NCBI RefSeq assembly: GCF_964355755.1
Contig: NC_092680.1
Location: 17,213,001-17,277,000 of the forward strand
Source of the DNA: Antedon mediterranea
Lineage: Eukaryota; Echinodermata; Crinoidea; Comatulida; Antedonidae
Direction: 5' to 3'
Length of the DNA: 64,000 nucleotides
Shown: one piece after another, positions 26,701-36,500 of the stretch
Numbering within the stretch: position 1 is the first letter of the stretch
How the letters are laid out: the number at the start of each line of letters is the position of its first letter
The notes under the pieces: generated by a model
Seen by the model: the letters and a program-made list of their open reading frames with translations, nothing else
Database searches by the model: none
What the model was told of the DNA's origin: nothing
Position numbers and translations under genes: made by a program

Positions 26701-29700
26701 GCTAAAGTTCTTGGTTCCACAAAATATTTTCAATTTAAGTATTCGGACAGACCAGATGGTGGTGGTGGTAAGTGTACAATAGTGTTTTTAATAAGGCGAC
26801 CAAAACATTGAGAATGTTTCTTTCACAACATCAAGCCATTCTTATCAAATCTGAATTATATTTATTATGATTGTAATATCGGTAAAGTATCAACAATTTT
26901 TCCTGTAAACATAGAGAAGTTGTAGATACAGGAACACATGTGTATCATAACGATGACTTGCCTCGACCAAAACAACTTTCGTTGATACAATTAATTTACA
27001 TGTATGTGATCGATATTACGTTGTAATAAACAGTGTGTCTATGATTTTTACAAACATGAATCGGCTGATTGTAATAACTCTATAACTCTTACACTGTACT
27101 TGTAGATTTATGTCGATCTGGTTACACACCTTACGAAGAAACGTGTTACAAAGTGTTCAACGACACGCTAGAAACTTGGGATGCAGCAAAGGCGGCCTGT
27201 GAAGCAGACAATGCGCAATTAGTCATGATTGAAGATACGTTTGAACAGCAATTTCTTCGCGGGCTCGTTCCAGCACTCTCGCCATACAAATACTGGATTG
27301 GGCTAAAAGACGTTGGGGTGAGTATGACTCAGAGATGCCACGTCACTAGTAATCACCGTAATGAACTGACTAAGTAAACGAGGCAGGCCAGGGACGTAAC
27401 TTCGACAGGGCAAGTCTATAACTAATGACATGATATGCCATTCATTATACTCATTATGACTTTTCAATTATAACAATGTATATGTTCTAGGGTACTGATA
27501 CTTTCAAATGGACAAACGGGTCATCGGCGTCTTTTACAAAATGGCTACCAAACAGACCCGGAACAAGTGTGACTGAAGACTGTGGAGCTGCGGCTTTTGT
27601 AGATGTATACGATACCAGGGATTTCAGTACTGATCTTGGTGATTGGGACATTATGGATTGCACCGCTATCCTGCCAGCTATCTGCGAGTATAATATGTTA
27701 GATTTTGAATACGGTACGCTAAATCCAAGGTTCTTAACATACTGCAAAAGACCGTGTTTCTGCAGCCAAAAATTAACCGATAAAACTTAACCGATAATTA
27801 ACCGATGTGGAAACGGGGTTTAACTGATTCCGCTCCAGAAAAATTAACCGATAATTATCTTATTCAAATCGAATAATTATCGGATAAATGCAATAATGTT
27901 TTAACCTTTGACCTAGGACAAATTGTTGCGATGTCATTGTGCACTTGGTTTTTCGATAATGACTACATACTATCATAGACTAGTTCGCCACAATAAACCT
28001 CTAAATGAGTTACAACTGTAATTTTGTAATAAAGTAGCACACAAATATTGTCTATTAGAAAATGGGTTTTAGCAAAATAAATACGGATTTCCATTTTTAG
28101 TTACTTTTTTTCTTCAGATGAGGGAACACCAGAACCAGCATCTTCTTCAAATGAGGGAACACCAGAACCAGTATTTTATTCAGATGAGGGTACACCAGAA
28201 CCAGTACTAGGACCTGCAAAAGAAGCTGTGATGAGGTACAGTAAATGGACCGAATCTCAGACAGACGTCTGCCATTATGAAGGGGGATCGAGCCAGTGCG
28301 ATGGTTGCGTAGCTGGTGCTCATAAGTGTGAAAATGGAAAACATACTGTGTGTGTCAGTGATCTTAGTAAATGCCCAGTTGTAGGTAAGTTTGGAAAAAA
28401 AGAATTCTGTATAGTATAGCTAATATTGCACAAGAAGTTCCGTCGCATCATTAGAAAACTCTAAGAGCTTAAATATATATAACACTTCTTAATCTACAAT
28501 ACGTGTTTCAGTAATGTTAAAACATATCAGTCTAAACTAATATCCCTTAAAACCCCAAAAGGAAACTAGTAAATTAGACGCACTTTTACCAACAATTCAC
28601 ATGGTTTTATCCGTGTGACTTTTAGCAATTTGTCGAAGAATCAACATATTTTTCACACAATACAATTTATCGATTTTTTAAAAATTATTATTTCGACACA
28701 GATTACTATGACCGGGGTTTTGTCATAACTAAGAAGTTGGATGATCCGGATAACGACGTCATTTTTGCTTGTAACCCTTCAGTTGGACGTCTATCAGACA
28801 AGATTGTTCCGTCCTGCTATGTACAAGATAATCCACCAGATGGACGCTGGAAAGGTAACAAAATGAGGATTGTTTTCGTAATGTTCCTCAAAGAATATCA
28901 CTGACCTGAGTCTGTCTGATATATTAAAACACAAAGAACTTTCATACTTAACGCCTAATTTCTACGGGTCATCATACACATCGATATGGACAGCAAGAGG
29001 AATCTCTAACTTGATAAATCGAAAAGTAATAGGCTTAACACTGAAACTTTCTCCCGGAGATCTTTCGTTTTGCAGAGAACTAGCAATGAATTGATTTCTT
29101 TTGTCAATACATCCTGCCTTGAATGCCTAGCGGCCACACATATTTTCCAATTTTTAAAAAAGGCACATAATAAACGGAACATCTAAATCTATCCCAGTAT
29201 TATTACTATTATAATATGTATAAAAAATTAAATATGTTTCAATAGCTCTACCAATGAACCTACACAATGTCATTGGATCTAACCAACTCACAGGAATTAT
29301 CTATGGCATTCACATGGACATGCGCAGTTACATGCGCAGTAAGGATCATGGTGCAACGTGGGTGTTTATCAGTAAAGACGCCTGGGACTCTTTGACAAAA
29401 AGTTTGCCGGACTTCAAGACGGCTGGAACTAGTGAGGGCAACTGGCTGTGTAAGTTATTTATCTTTTTCTATTTGGTTACTGTTGTCTGACGTACGTTTG
29501 ACCAATCTCAAGCGACGGCTCATCTGACCTGTCTCTTGTGATTGGTCAAGTGCTTAAAAATAAGCTGTACTTTGCTTCTGTGGAAATAAATTAGACTTTT
29601 TTTTGTTTTAATATACGGTGACCTTAATTCTGACAATGGAACTAAATAAAACCACGTTAGATTTTAAAGTTACACTTCTATAGTTACTATAATATAAAAT

Positions 29701-29797
29701 TACTATATTTTTGTAATTAATTTCTATCTCATCTGCAGATGACGACAGTGGCCTCAAGTATGATGGCGTTTTGAAAATGAAAAAAGACTGCTGCTAA
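11798..29797 (+). CDS. unassigned secreted multidomain protein: YWTD propeller, beta-rich region, C-type lectin domain, Asp-box tail
   Basis: Seventeen exons: 11798-11855, 14666-14899, 17861-18029, 18849-18973, 20043-20288, 22251-22405, 23368-23436, 23797-23911, 24850-25531, 25925-26114, 26566-26767, 27106-27317, 27491-27713, 28118-28384, 28702-28854, 29246-29449, 29739-29797. All junctions are GT-AG; total 3363 nt, 1120 residues, no internal stop. Residues 1-19 are a hydrophobic signal peptide. Residues 20-277 form an LDLR class-B propeller with blade motifs YWSD 73, YWKD 114, YWTD 157, YWCD 200 and YWTG 240, plus a degenerate first blade. Residues 278-748 are beta-rich with about ten N-glycosylation sequons and one Cys pair; I recognise no family. 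Residues 749-893 are a C-type lectin-like domain (WIGL at 812). Then come three EGTPEP repeats, a Cys-rich patch and a C-terminal domain with an Asp-box, ending in DCC. No membrane segment, so probably secreted. Modules are flanked by phase-1 introns, as in exon-shuffled genes. Ligand unknown. Confidence 0.85.
12107..12911. mobile_element. 805-bp foldback element with long degenerate arms
   Basis: Left arm (12107-12385) and right arm (12685-12911) are diverged inverted copies. Paired blocks include ACTAGTTCCGTTTCGCA, CCTCATAAGTACTT, TTAAATTGATGA, ACGTGTT and CAGTGGAATGC. Divergence of the arms indicates age. In intron 1 of the lectin-like gene. Confidence 0.75.
15050..15120 (+). pseudogene. 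decayed duplicate of propeller exon 2
   Basis: About 65 bp matches the 3' part of exon 2 (14830-14893), including GTCAGCAAG..TCCATTGAA and CACTTGTCACTAACC, ending in ..GAAGTGTTT. It lacks the codons around YWSD and has no matching donor site. Found in the intron directly downstream of its source exon. Confidence 0.7.
15312..16236 (+). mobile_element. Penelope-like element remnant: GIY-YIG endonuclease between 172-bp inverted arms
   Basis: An open frame (15481-16137, 218 codons) carries the C-terminal GIY-YIG nuclease of Penelope-like retroelements: [20 protein letters not shown] with a downstream R..HK. Then come [12 protein letters not shown] and a C-terminal [20 protein letters not shown]-type tail typical of PLEs. 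No reverse-transcriptase part is present, so the copy is 5' truncated. It is bounded by perfect inverted arms at 15312-15483 and 16065-16236 (172 bp each). The open frame ends inside the right arm. Each arm holds a hairpin GATCTC-TGATA-GAGATC followed by GAAACG. Located in intron 2 of the lectin-like gene. Identity of the arms implies a recent insertion. Confidence 0.88.
18485..18790 (+). pseudogene. decayed duplicate of propeller exon 3 and its downstream intron
   Basis: GTAATAAATCTGGATGGAAC (18491-18510) copies the exon-3 text around 17940-17960. The following ATATCTAACGGGTAATGTCA repeats the exon-3 donor region (18018-18036). Downstream intron text is also shared: a GGAGATCAACTAT stretch, and later TTCGTAAGTTTC against TTTGTAAGTTTC near 18258. 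The coding frame is broken. The unit appears to be a roughly 550-bp tandem duplication that has decayed. Confidence 0.7.
19441..19500 (+). pseudogene. decayed duplicate of the start of propeller exon 5
   Basis: GGAAAGATGTA...GAGGAGGCTAACCTTG resembles the first 55 nt of exon 5 (20046-20100), which encode [19 protein letters not shown] stop codon now replaces the YW codons. Lies about 600 bp upstream of the intact exon, in intron 4. Confidence 0.6.
20421..20579. mobile_element. near-perfect hairpin MITE
   Basis: Arms pair across GAGGCGATGAGCC: AATGGTACAAATAATGGCAC and GGTGAATGATGAAAGG are followed by their complements. Possibly part of a larger element, because TTATATAACATCTAAATAAA (about 20585) has a complement near 21315-21336. 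In intron 5 of the lectin-like gene. Confidence 0.75.
23145..23355. repeat. imperfect inverted repeat
   Basis: GTGCTGTATCT and ATTTTCTCAGT on the left pair with ACTGAGCAAATATAGATACA and GCAC on the right; GGAATATTTG pairs with CAAATATTCC inside. A diverged foldback in intron 6 of the lectin-like gene. Confidence 0.55.
23952..24492. mobile_element. interspersed element with ACCTCCGCC/GGCGGAGGT ends and an internal tRNA-like segment
   Basis: Opens ACCTCCGCCATAAGGAGGTT and closes with GGCGGAGGT (24457-24465), then CTCTCGGAGTACCCTCTAGT. I have seen this end signature as a common repeat in aquatic animal genomes, so the family is probably known. Between them, on the minus strand (24278-24352), a tRNA-like block has B-box GGTTCAATTCC and an A-box-like TGGTGTAATGGCTATG. 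Sits in intron 8 of the lectin-like gene. Confidence 0.6.
27106..27713 (+). other. exons 12-13: C-type lectin-like domain with non-canonical sugar site
   Basis: Residues 749-893 carry the CTLD hallmarks: long-form N-terminal Cys pair (C751, C762), C780, WIGL at 812-815, C850, C876 and C884, and W837 before the long loop. In the calcium/sugar site the usual EPN or QPD triplet is replaced by RPG (PNRPG), and WND by WDI. Classical mannose- or galactose-type calcium-dependent binding is therefore doubtful. The module is one intron-split unit with phase-1 introns at both ends. Confidence 0.9.
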
Positions 29798-29802
29798 ATA
29801 AA
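29797..29802 (+). terminator. AATAAA polyadenylation signal overlapping the stop codon of the lectin-like gene
   Basis: The last base of the stop codon TAA (29795-29797) is the first base of AATAAA. If used, the 3' UTR would be only 15-30 nt. Signal seen; use is inferred. Confidence 0.4.
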
Positions 29803-30470
29803 TGTTATGACATTTTAGCGGCCCGACTCTTTTTCAGCTGTCGCAATTAGGCCCTATTAGGAAAATTGGATTTTGTCCTGTTAAATGGCATCGAAAACTT
29901 ATCTTTGAATTTTACTAAATATTTTTGTTTTATATTTGTTTGTGATTGTAATTATGATATTTGCAGCGTATTTAATTAAAACAAAAGTTAAAACAAATGC
30001 AAAACATTTCAGAAATTTACTAATCGTAAGAGAATTACAAGTTTATCACCTTGAGCAAAACAATGTGAATATTTATTATTATTATTACATTTTTTCAATT
30101 TTAAATATGTAAGATGGTATCAGTTATTATTAAGTAAAATAGAAATAGGGTATAGAGACTATGTGACCAAAATACAAATAGAGTAAATTCTGTATAATGT
30201 CTGGCGACAATAAACATTGTGCTGTATCGTGGCTGATGACCGCAACGGCTCATATCATAGCACCTAATATTTATAAACTTAGCCTAAATAATCTCTTACT
30301 ATTACAGTATCCGATAGCGGATAAATATTTTTGTCAGAAGAGGCTGTTTAATGTCACTCACGGATACTTTAAGGTCATTAATGTCACCGTCACTGTATTT
30401 TAGAAAGTAGTCCTAATTATCAATTTCATGAAATTTATGCAACAAAATGCCGTGCTTTTAGTTTAATGTC

Positions 30471-30840
30471 TAGTCCTAGGCCTCTAGATGGCTCTTAGCT
30501 TTCGTGGTCTTAGGTTTCGTGACACCCCTAGTCCTAGGCCTCTAGATGGCTCTTAGCTTTCGTGGTCTTAGGTTTCGTGACACCCCTAGTCCTAGGCCTC
30601 TAGATGGCTCTTAGCTTTCGTGGTCTTAGGTTTCGTGACACCCCTAGTCCTAGGCCTCTAGATGGCTCTTAGCTTTCGTGGTCTTAGGTTTCGTGACACC
30701 CCTAGTCCTAGGCCTCTAGATGGCTCTTAGCTTTCGTGGTCTTAGGTTTCGTGACACCCCTAGTCCTAGGCCTCTAGATGGCTCTTAGTTTTCGTGGTCT
30801 TAGGTTTCGTGACACTCCTAGTCCTAGGCCTCTAGATGGC
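30471..30840 (+). repeat. 58-bp tandem array, about 6.4 copies
   Basis: Period 58 from TAGTCCTAGGCCTCTAGATG through TTTCGTGACACCCC. The first five units are essentially identical; the last full unit has single changes. Lies just downstream of the lectin-like gene. Confidence 0.95.
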
Positions 30841-32064
30841 TTCGGCTTTGTTAAATAATGTCGTATACGTATAAACATCTTTGTGAACATGCCGTGTTAA
30901 TCTTACTGTACAATCACATGGCTTTCCGATTTTTAAGGAAAATATAGGCGTAGGCCAAGTTCTACTAGATCTTATGTACAATTTCATAAGACACACTTTA
31001 ATTAAGCCTTTCGTTCCGCGAACGTATACCGTTTGCCTCCTCACACCAGAAACTCCTTGCAAGAAAAAAACTATAGCCTCAATGTGTTTAAATAAGGAAT
31101 GTATTATTATTATTGTTAAATTGGTGTATTAATTGAATTAATTAACGTAATTCAGCGCTTAAATAAAGTTGTCGAAAAAAAAAATCATTATTACATAGTT
31201 GAATTTTTTTTATGTTGTACTACTACATAACCACAGACATCTGACACTTGACTTGACTACTAACCATTGCAAGAAATTCTCGCTATATTTGAGAATTAGG
31301 ATTCATATTATGACTACAGTATTTTAATTCATTGAAGTTCAAACACCCAATTTGTACGGCCATCTGCGTTGAAATACCGGTTCTCGTCAGTTGGCGTTCT
31401 GGATGGGAGAGCGCGCGTCTGGAATCGCATCGGATGCTCTATATGCTTTATTTTTTCTCCTACAAGAAGAGGCTAAAATCATGAATAATTCATGATTGAT
31501 AAGTCATTATGACATTATAGGGGTCGCTATATATTTACATGGACAGTAATGTGAGTGATGGAGTAATGATAATATCGGGATAGCATGTGGTAGGCATGGG
31601 TATGGGCATGTTTTCTTAAAGTTTTTGAAAAATACCTGAAAACCAGGAGCAACATGCATAATCAAAGTGACAATGAGTGCAGAGCAAAGATTCTCAATTC
31701 AATATAGGCAAGTTATGCTTGACGATAACTTTAAATTGTGGACGTTTATCGCGCAAACAAACATTACAAAAAAAGAGTTAACAATTTTCTGAAATTATTT
31801 GTGTTAATATAAGTTTGTGGGCGAATTTATTTTCGCAAACCGCATGTTCCCTGATCTCTAAATTAATTTTGGTAGCACATTCTTTACTTTCACAACTGTG
31901 ATTGGCTAAATCGTCGTCACTGCTTTGCTCCAATTGGTTGATTGTCTACTCAACAATCACTGTTGCCACCGCGTATTCTAAACTTTCTCGGAACAACGAT
32001 AGTCAACTGCAGAAGAAACACGTCTGCTACCAAGCTCCGCCCCAGAAGAACTTTTAGAAAAGTA

Positions 32065-32140
32065 GAGGGCGCTATAATAATAATAATAATAATTTTTATT
32101 TGGAAAACGCTTTTTGAACAGCGGCACACATAATAATTAA
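32065..32140 (-). mobile_element. short 3' tail of a non-LTR element or SINE
   Basis: An ATA microsatellite (32077-32092) followed by TTTTTATTTGGAAAACGCTT resembles the 3' termini of CR1/L2 LINEs and their SINEs read on the minus strand. No coding part was recognised. Confidence 0.4.
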
Positions 32141-33129
32141 TGGTGCATCCTTAAAACAATTAAACATACAATATAAAAATATATGAGTATCAAAATAAAG
32201 ATAGACTAGATTAAAACAGATAATACTCAGATAAAACGGAAGTTCGATAAAACCAAATTAAAAATAAACTGTAATACTAAAACCAATTAAATGCAACCCA
32301 CATACATAAGCTTGGACACTAAATTAGCATATCAATTAGTATATAAACAAATTATGGAAATGTTGCCAAAATATTGTTTTATGTTGTTATTATGTATAAG
32401 GACCTCAAATCACCGGACAAAAAATGAAGTTATCTAAATCACTTCTTCTATTAAGTTAGGGTGTCTGAATAGGGCCATATGGGGTAAGATTATTCCAAGT
32501 TAAATAACAAATAATAACGGATCGATGTTTCGTAAAATCTTCTTTTTTTTTGCTGTAAAGTTATATACTAACTTGTTTTAATTCATAAGATTTACTGAAA
32601 CTTAAAGCAGATTCAAAAGGCAACAAATAGCCTAACTATACTAAATAAATCATATTTATATAACAGTACCACACTACTACAGATTGTATGAATATTATAA
32701 TTTTAAAATAAATTTATTTAGAAAAATTAATACAAACAACTTGAAATGCTATTTTTCATAAATTAATAAATATAGGCCTGAAATAAAAATAATTATAGGC
32801 CTGCTTTACATTTTGTATACACTACTTGTTTTTAATGTGTTATAGGCCTACTGCGTCTAATAAATTACACATTTATTTAAGATTGAAGAAAATTGGGACT
32901 CATGACTCCTAAAGTTATAGTAATCTTATTTACTTTAGCAGTTCCTGAAAAATTCTCTATATGTATGTTTTACATTTTCTTTTGCTTGTCAAATAAATAA
33001 ATAAAATAAGACATTTTCACCAATAATAACTTTTTAAAATAATTATAATCCGAAATTTGATTAGCGACCTCTATGTATTATAAAAACTAATTACGTCAGA
33101 GTCTGGCCAGCGGTTGTATGACGCATTGA

Positions 33130-33139
33130 TGACGCGTCA
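33130..33139. promoter_or_regulatory. CRE/ATF-like palindrome upstream of GBA2
   Basis: TGACGCGTCA, a ten-base palindrome related to the ATF/CRE site, lies about 370 bp before the GBA2 ATG. A TGACGCA half-site (33119-33125) is just upstream. The flanks are relatively GC-rich for the window, as expected for a promoter. Regulatory role is inferred. Confidence 0.35.
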
Positions 33140-33505
33140 CAAAACCCGATGAACCACAGATTCTCCGGAACTCACATTGTACTCTCGTCGTACGATTGTT
33201 GTAAACAGTGTGGTGGTGCGGTGTGGTATGTTGATATCAGCTGATTGTTGACATTTTGGAACTTTTATTACAGAAGTTGGAAAGTGTTTGTATAAGAGAA
33301 TAAAGGCAAATTATTATAGCGGTCGAAAAATGGAACATTCCCTTATCACACTTTAAGGTTAGGGCCTAGACAGAAAAAAAACGCTAGGCCTTGATAGACG
33401 TTTAACAAATCATCGTCAATAAATTGTTGTGTGACGTGAGGAGAGTCTAAGCTAGGACAGGTAGGCCTACACTACATATAGAGGGAGAGGGATTGCCAGG
33501 GAGAG

Positions 33506-36500
33506 ATGGCATCCGGTGTTGTGGAAGAGGGCCCTGCTGCTGTAGCAACCTGTACGAATGATGCTGATACTACTACAAGCCAGCCTGATGCAGCAGTGCC
33601 TGGGGTTTCGATGTATGGCTGGCGACGTGATTTAGATAAAACCTTTGAAGAAAAATGGGGTCCATTGAGATCAAAACATATACGATTAAGGCAATTAGCA
33701 GAAATGATAGGGCAGGGATTTAGGTGAGTAAACAGCAAGATTTATTTTTTTATTATCTTGTATTCATTATTGTACTGTAGAATCCGATCCGGGACGATTT
33801 GTTTGGCCTGGACGATTCCTTAAGCAGCCAAAGCTGCCGTATCCCTCGTTAACCACAGCGTAAAATAAATTCCTAAAAAAGTCATTTTTTATGCAATTAT
33901 TATTTCAGAAAAAAACATTTGTTTATGCATTCGCCAACAAATTTGTTTAAACATTGTTGACATGGCTATAAAGGAGTATAACATAATCATTTAAACATAG
34001 TTGACATGGCTATAATAAGGAGTGTATAACATAATCATTTATGCACTTGTCAATTGTATGACTACTATACGACCCCCGGGAGAGGTGCGTCATTTGTCCG
34101 ATGTGCGTCATACTTTTGAATACCATGATGCACCCGTGCGTCAAAAAGGTGACTTACCTTTAGGTGACCATGACGCACCCATTTTGACGCACTGTGACCA
34201 TGTTGTTTATGATATGGTGGGTGGTAAAGTGACGGACATTGACAGTACTGTACACACCTTGTTCATTGATGTGACGTACCATCTAGGTTTTTTGACGCAC
34301 CCCTGCATCAGTAATTATTTGTAAATGACGAACCTCTCCCGGGGGTCGTATAGTGGGTCATACAATTGACAAGTGCATTAAACATAGTTGACATGGCTAT
34401 AAGTTGAGCATAACATAATCATTTTCAGCAATGTTTTAGGCTCAGTATTTTAAAAAGTCCCGGACCGAATCGTCCCAGGAGTGAATCGTCTCTTTTTATT
34501 TACAATCTGTAAAAATGTAACTTTAGTTTATTTATTTATAAACTGTTAGAATTGTAAAATATTTAAATGTATGTTTATCTATTTAATTTAATAATTTCAA
34601 TTTAATAAAAGGCCATGTGTTAAAAATGTGCAAACTTTTCAAATTCTGCAATACCTTTTGTGCAGTTTGAAATTGTGCAAAATCCAGAACTGTAGGAAGG
34701 GTTTTTACAGTTCCCATCCCTTAGTGTGCTGATCTGTAATAATACCCCTTTCATATTTCCTAGCAAAACTCTTAGTTTACAAAAACCAGTAATTTTTACA
34801 TGACGTGTACCCTGGTGTGTATTTTTGCTAGGCGATGTGATAGGTGAATAAGTTTGAAAAGGGCACTTCAGGATATATATAACCCAAGCATCCCCGCCCA
34901 CCCCTCCATCACCCCATCTGCCTTGGAAAGTATAAATGATATATCATAACATCATTAATTTTGAAATGTTTGTTGAGATCGTTATTACCCTGACCTTCAA
35001 CTCTGCTTGTTTTTAAGTCATCTGTATCATCCTACTTCCTACCGGATGAATGTTCCGTTAGTTATTTGTTAGCATTTGACGTGCTGACTCTCTTCAGCAG
35101 TGTGAGGGCGAAGATACTTGTGACCTTTCATTTTCACAGCCTTTGATTTTCAAACGCCACGCAACTACACACATGTTGAGTCTAACAGTCATTCTGGGCA
35201 TGCTCATGCGTGACTTCTCGACTCAACACCTACGTAATTGAGTAGCACATGGCGAAAACGAAAGGTCGATAATTGAAAATATGTACAGTCAACATATGAT
35301 AATTCAATACCGATAAATGTTTTCACAACTTGTAAATTGTTTTTAATTATGAATTAATATTTATTAATTTAATATTTTCAGGTATATTCAGCTTTATTAT
35401 AAAATGAAGCGAGAAGGAAGGCGTATATTTATTGATCAAATTGAACCAACAAAATTAAAGCAAATTTATGGTAAGGTAGAATTATTAAGAAGTTCATTTT
35501 ATCTTGATTGATATATTAAAATTGCACTTCGATTATCTAAGACGTATAACATTAACTATATATACTATGTTCAATAAAACATAAACCAGTCAGAAAAATA
35601 CCATTAAAATAATTAGTAGTTTTCATAAAGGTCATAAAGGTTTATATTTATGTTACACTTTACAATAAGATGTTGTGTACTTATCACTATTTATCTTCTG
35701 TTCGTTAAACAAAGTTAAGAATAAACATCTTTATTCTTTCACACACAATTTTGTTAATGATGTGAAAGCTAATCTTCATTAAAACTAGATTTTCAAATAA
35801 ACATTAATAAATTATGAACTTGTAGCACTAAATTTGGTCAAGCATAAATTTCATTCTAGCAATAATTAGACTTCGTTTAGATTTGTGTTTCTAAAGGTAT
35901 GTGTTTTAGTTTCAACAGTTATGTTGTATGTTATCATCCATCTGAAATTTGGTGTATGAATCTGCCTTAAGCTCTGTCTACACTATCAAACTAGTTTGAC
36001 AAAAAAAGTGTGACATCACATCACATTGTTTTAATTGAATAGCAAATGCACTGTTATATGATGTACTGTACTTATTCTATGTTATATTCAACCCATTGAA
36101 GAATTAGTGATATTTTCCCCTATTATTATTCTGAATTTTATTAAATGCATTTAGACAACTGATATGCTAGACCAATGGGCTAGCACATTTTGTTTCTTGT
36201 GGTACTCACTAGTCCTACAAAATGTTAGTAGCCCACTGTTTGCAAAATGGGCAAATAAAACCAGTCAGATTTTTTTAAACATAATAGATGCATTATGAAG
36301 CACAAGATGTCATATGATCAGTCAGTCTCATGAATATTTATGAACATTCTTATGAATATTATGATCATTCTCATAAACCACTGAACTAAAAAATTAAACC
36401 TTTTACAAACATATAAAAGACAATTAGCCTAAACTCTAAAATAGTATGCATTTCATAAAGACTTCATATGATCAGTCAGTCTCATGAATATTTATGAACA

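Larger units (their letters stand above)
22251..26767 (+). other. exons 6-11: novel beta-rich, heavily glycosylated region
   Basis: Encodes residues 278-748. Alternating hydrophobic beta-type segments suggest several Ig/cadherin-like sandwich domains. There are about ten N-X-S/T sequons (for example NTT, NFT, NST, NIT, NKT, NGS, NVT) and only two cysteines, in a short loop of exon 9. Exon 9 (682 nt) is the largest of the gene. A Gly run (DGGGG) ends the region before the lectin domain. No known family was recognised by eye. The repeated V-x-V/I-x-V pattern makes an integrin-alpha- or DUF11-like sandwich conceivable, which is inference only. Confidence 0.6.
29798..33505. other. intergenic space between the lectin-like gene and GBA2
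   Basis: Contains the putative 3' end of the lectin gene (an AATAAA overlaps the stop), a 58-bp tandem array (30471-30840), a short non-LTR 3' tail (about 32065-32140) and the GBA2 promoter and 5' UTR. No other exon was recognised. Confidence 0.6.
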
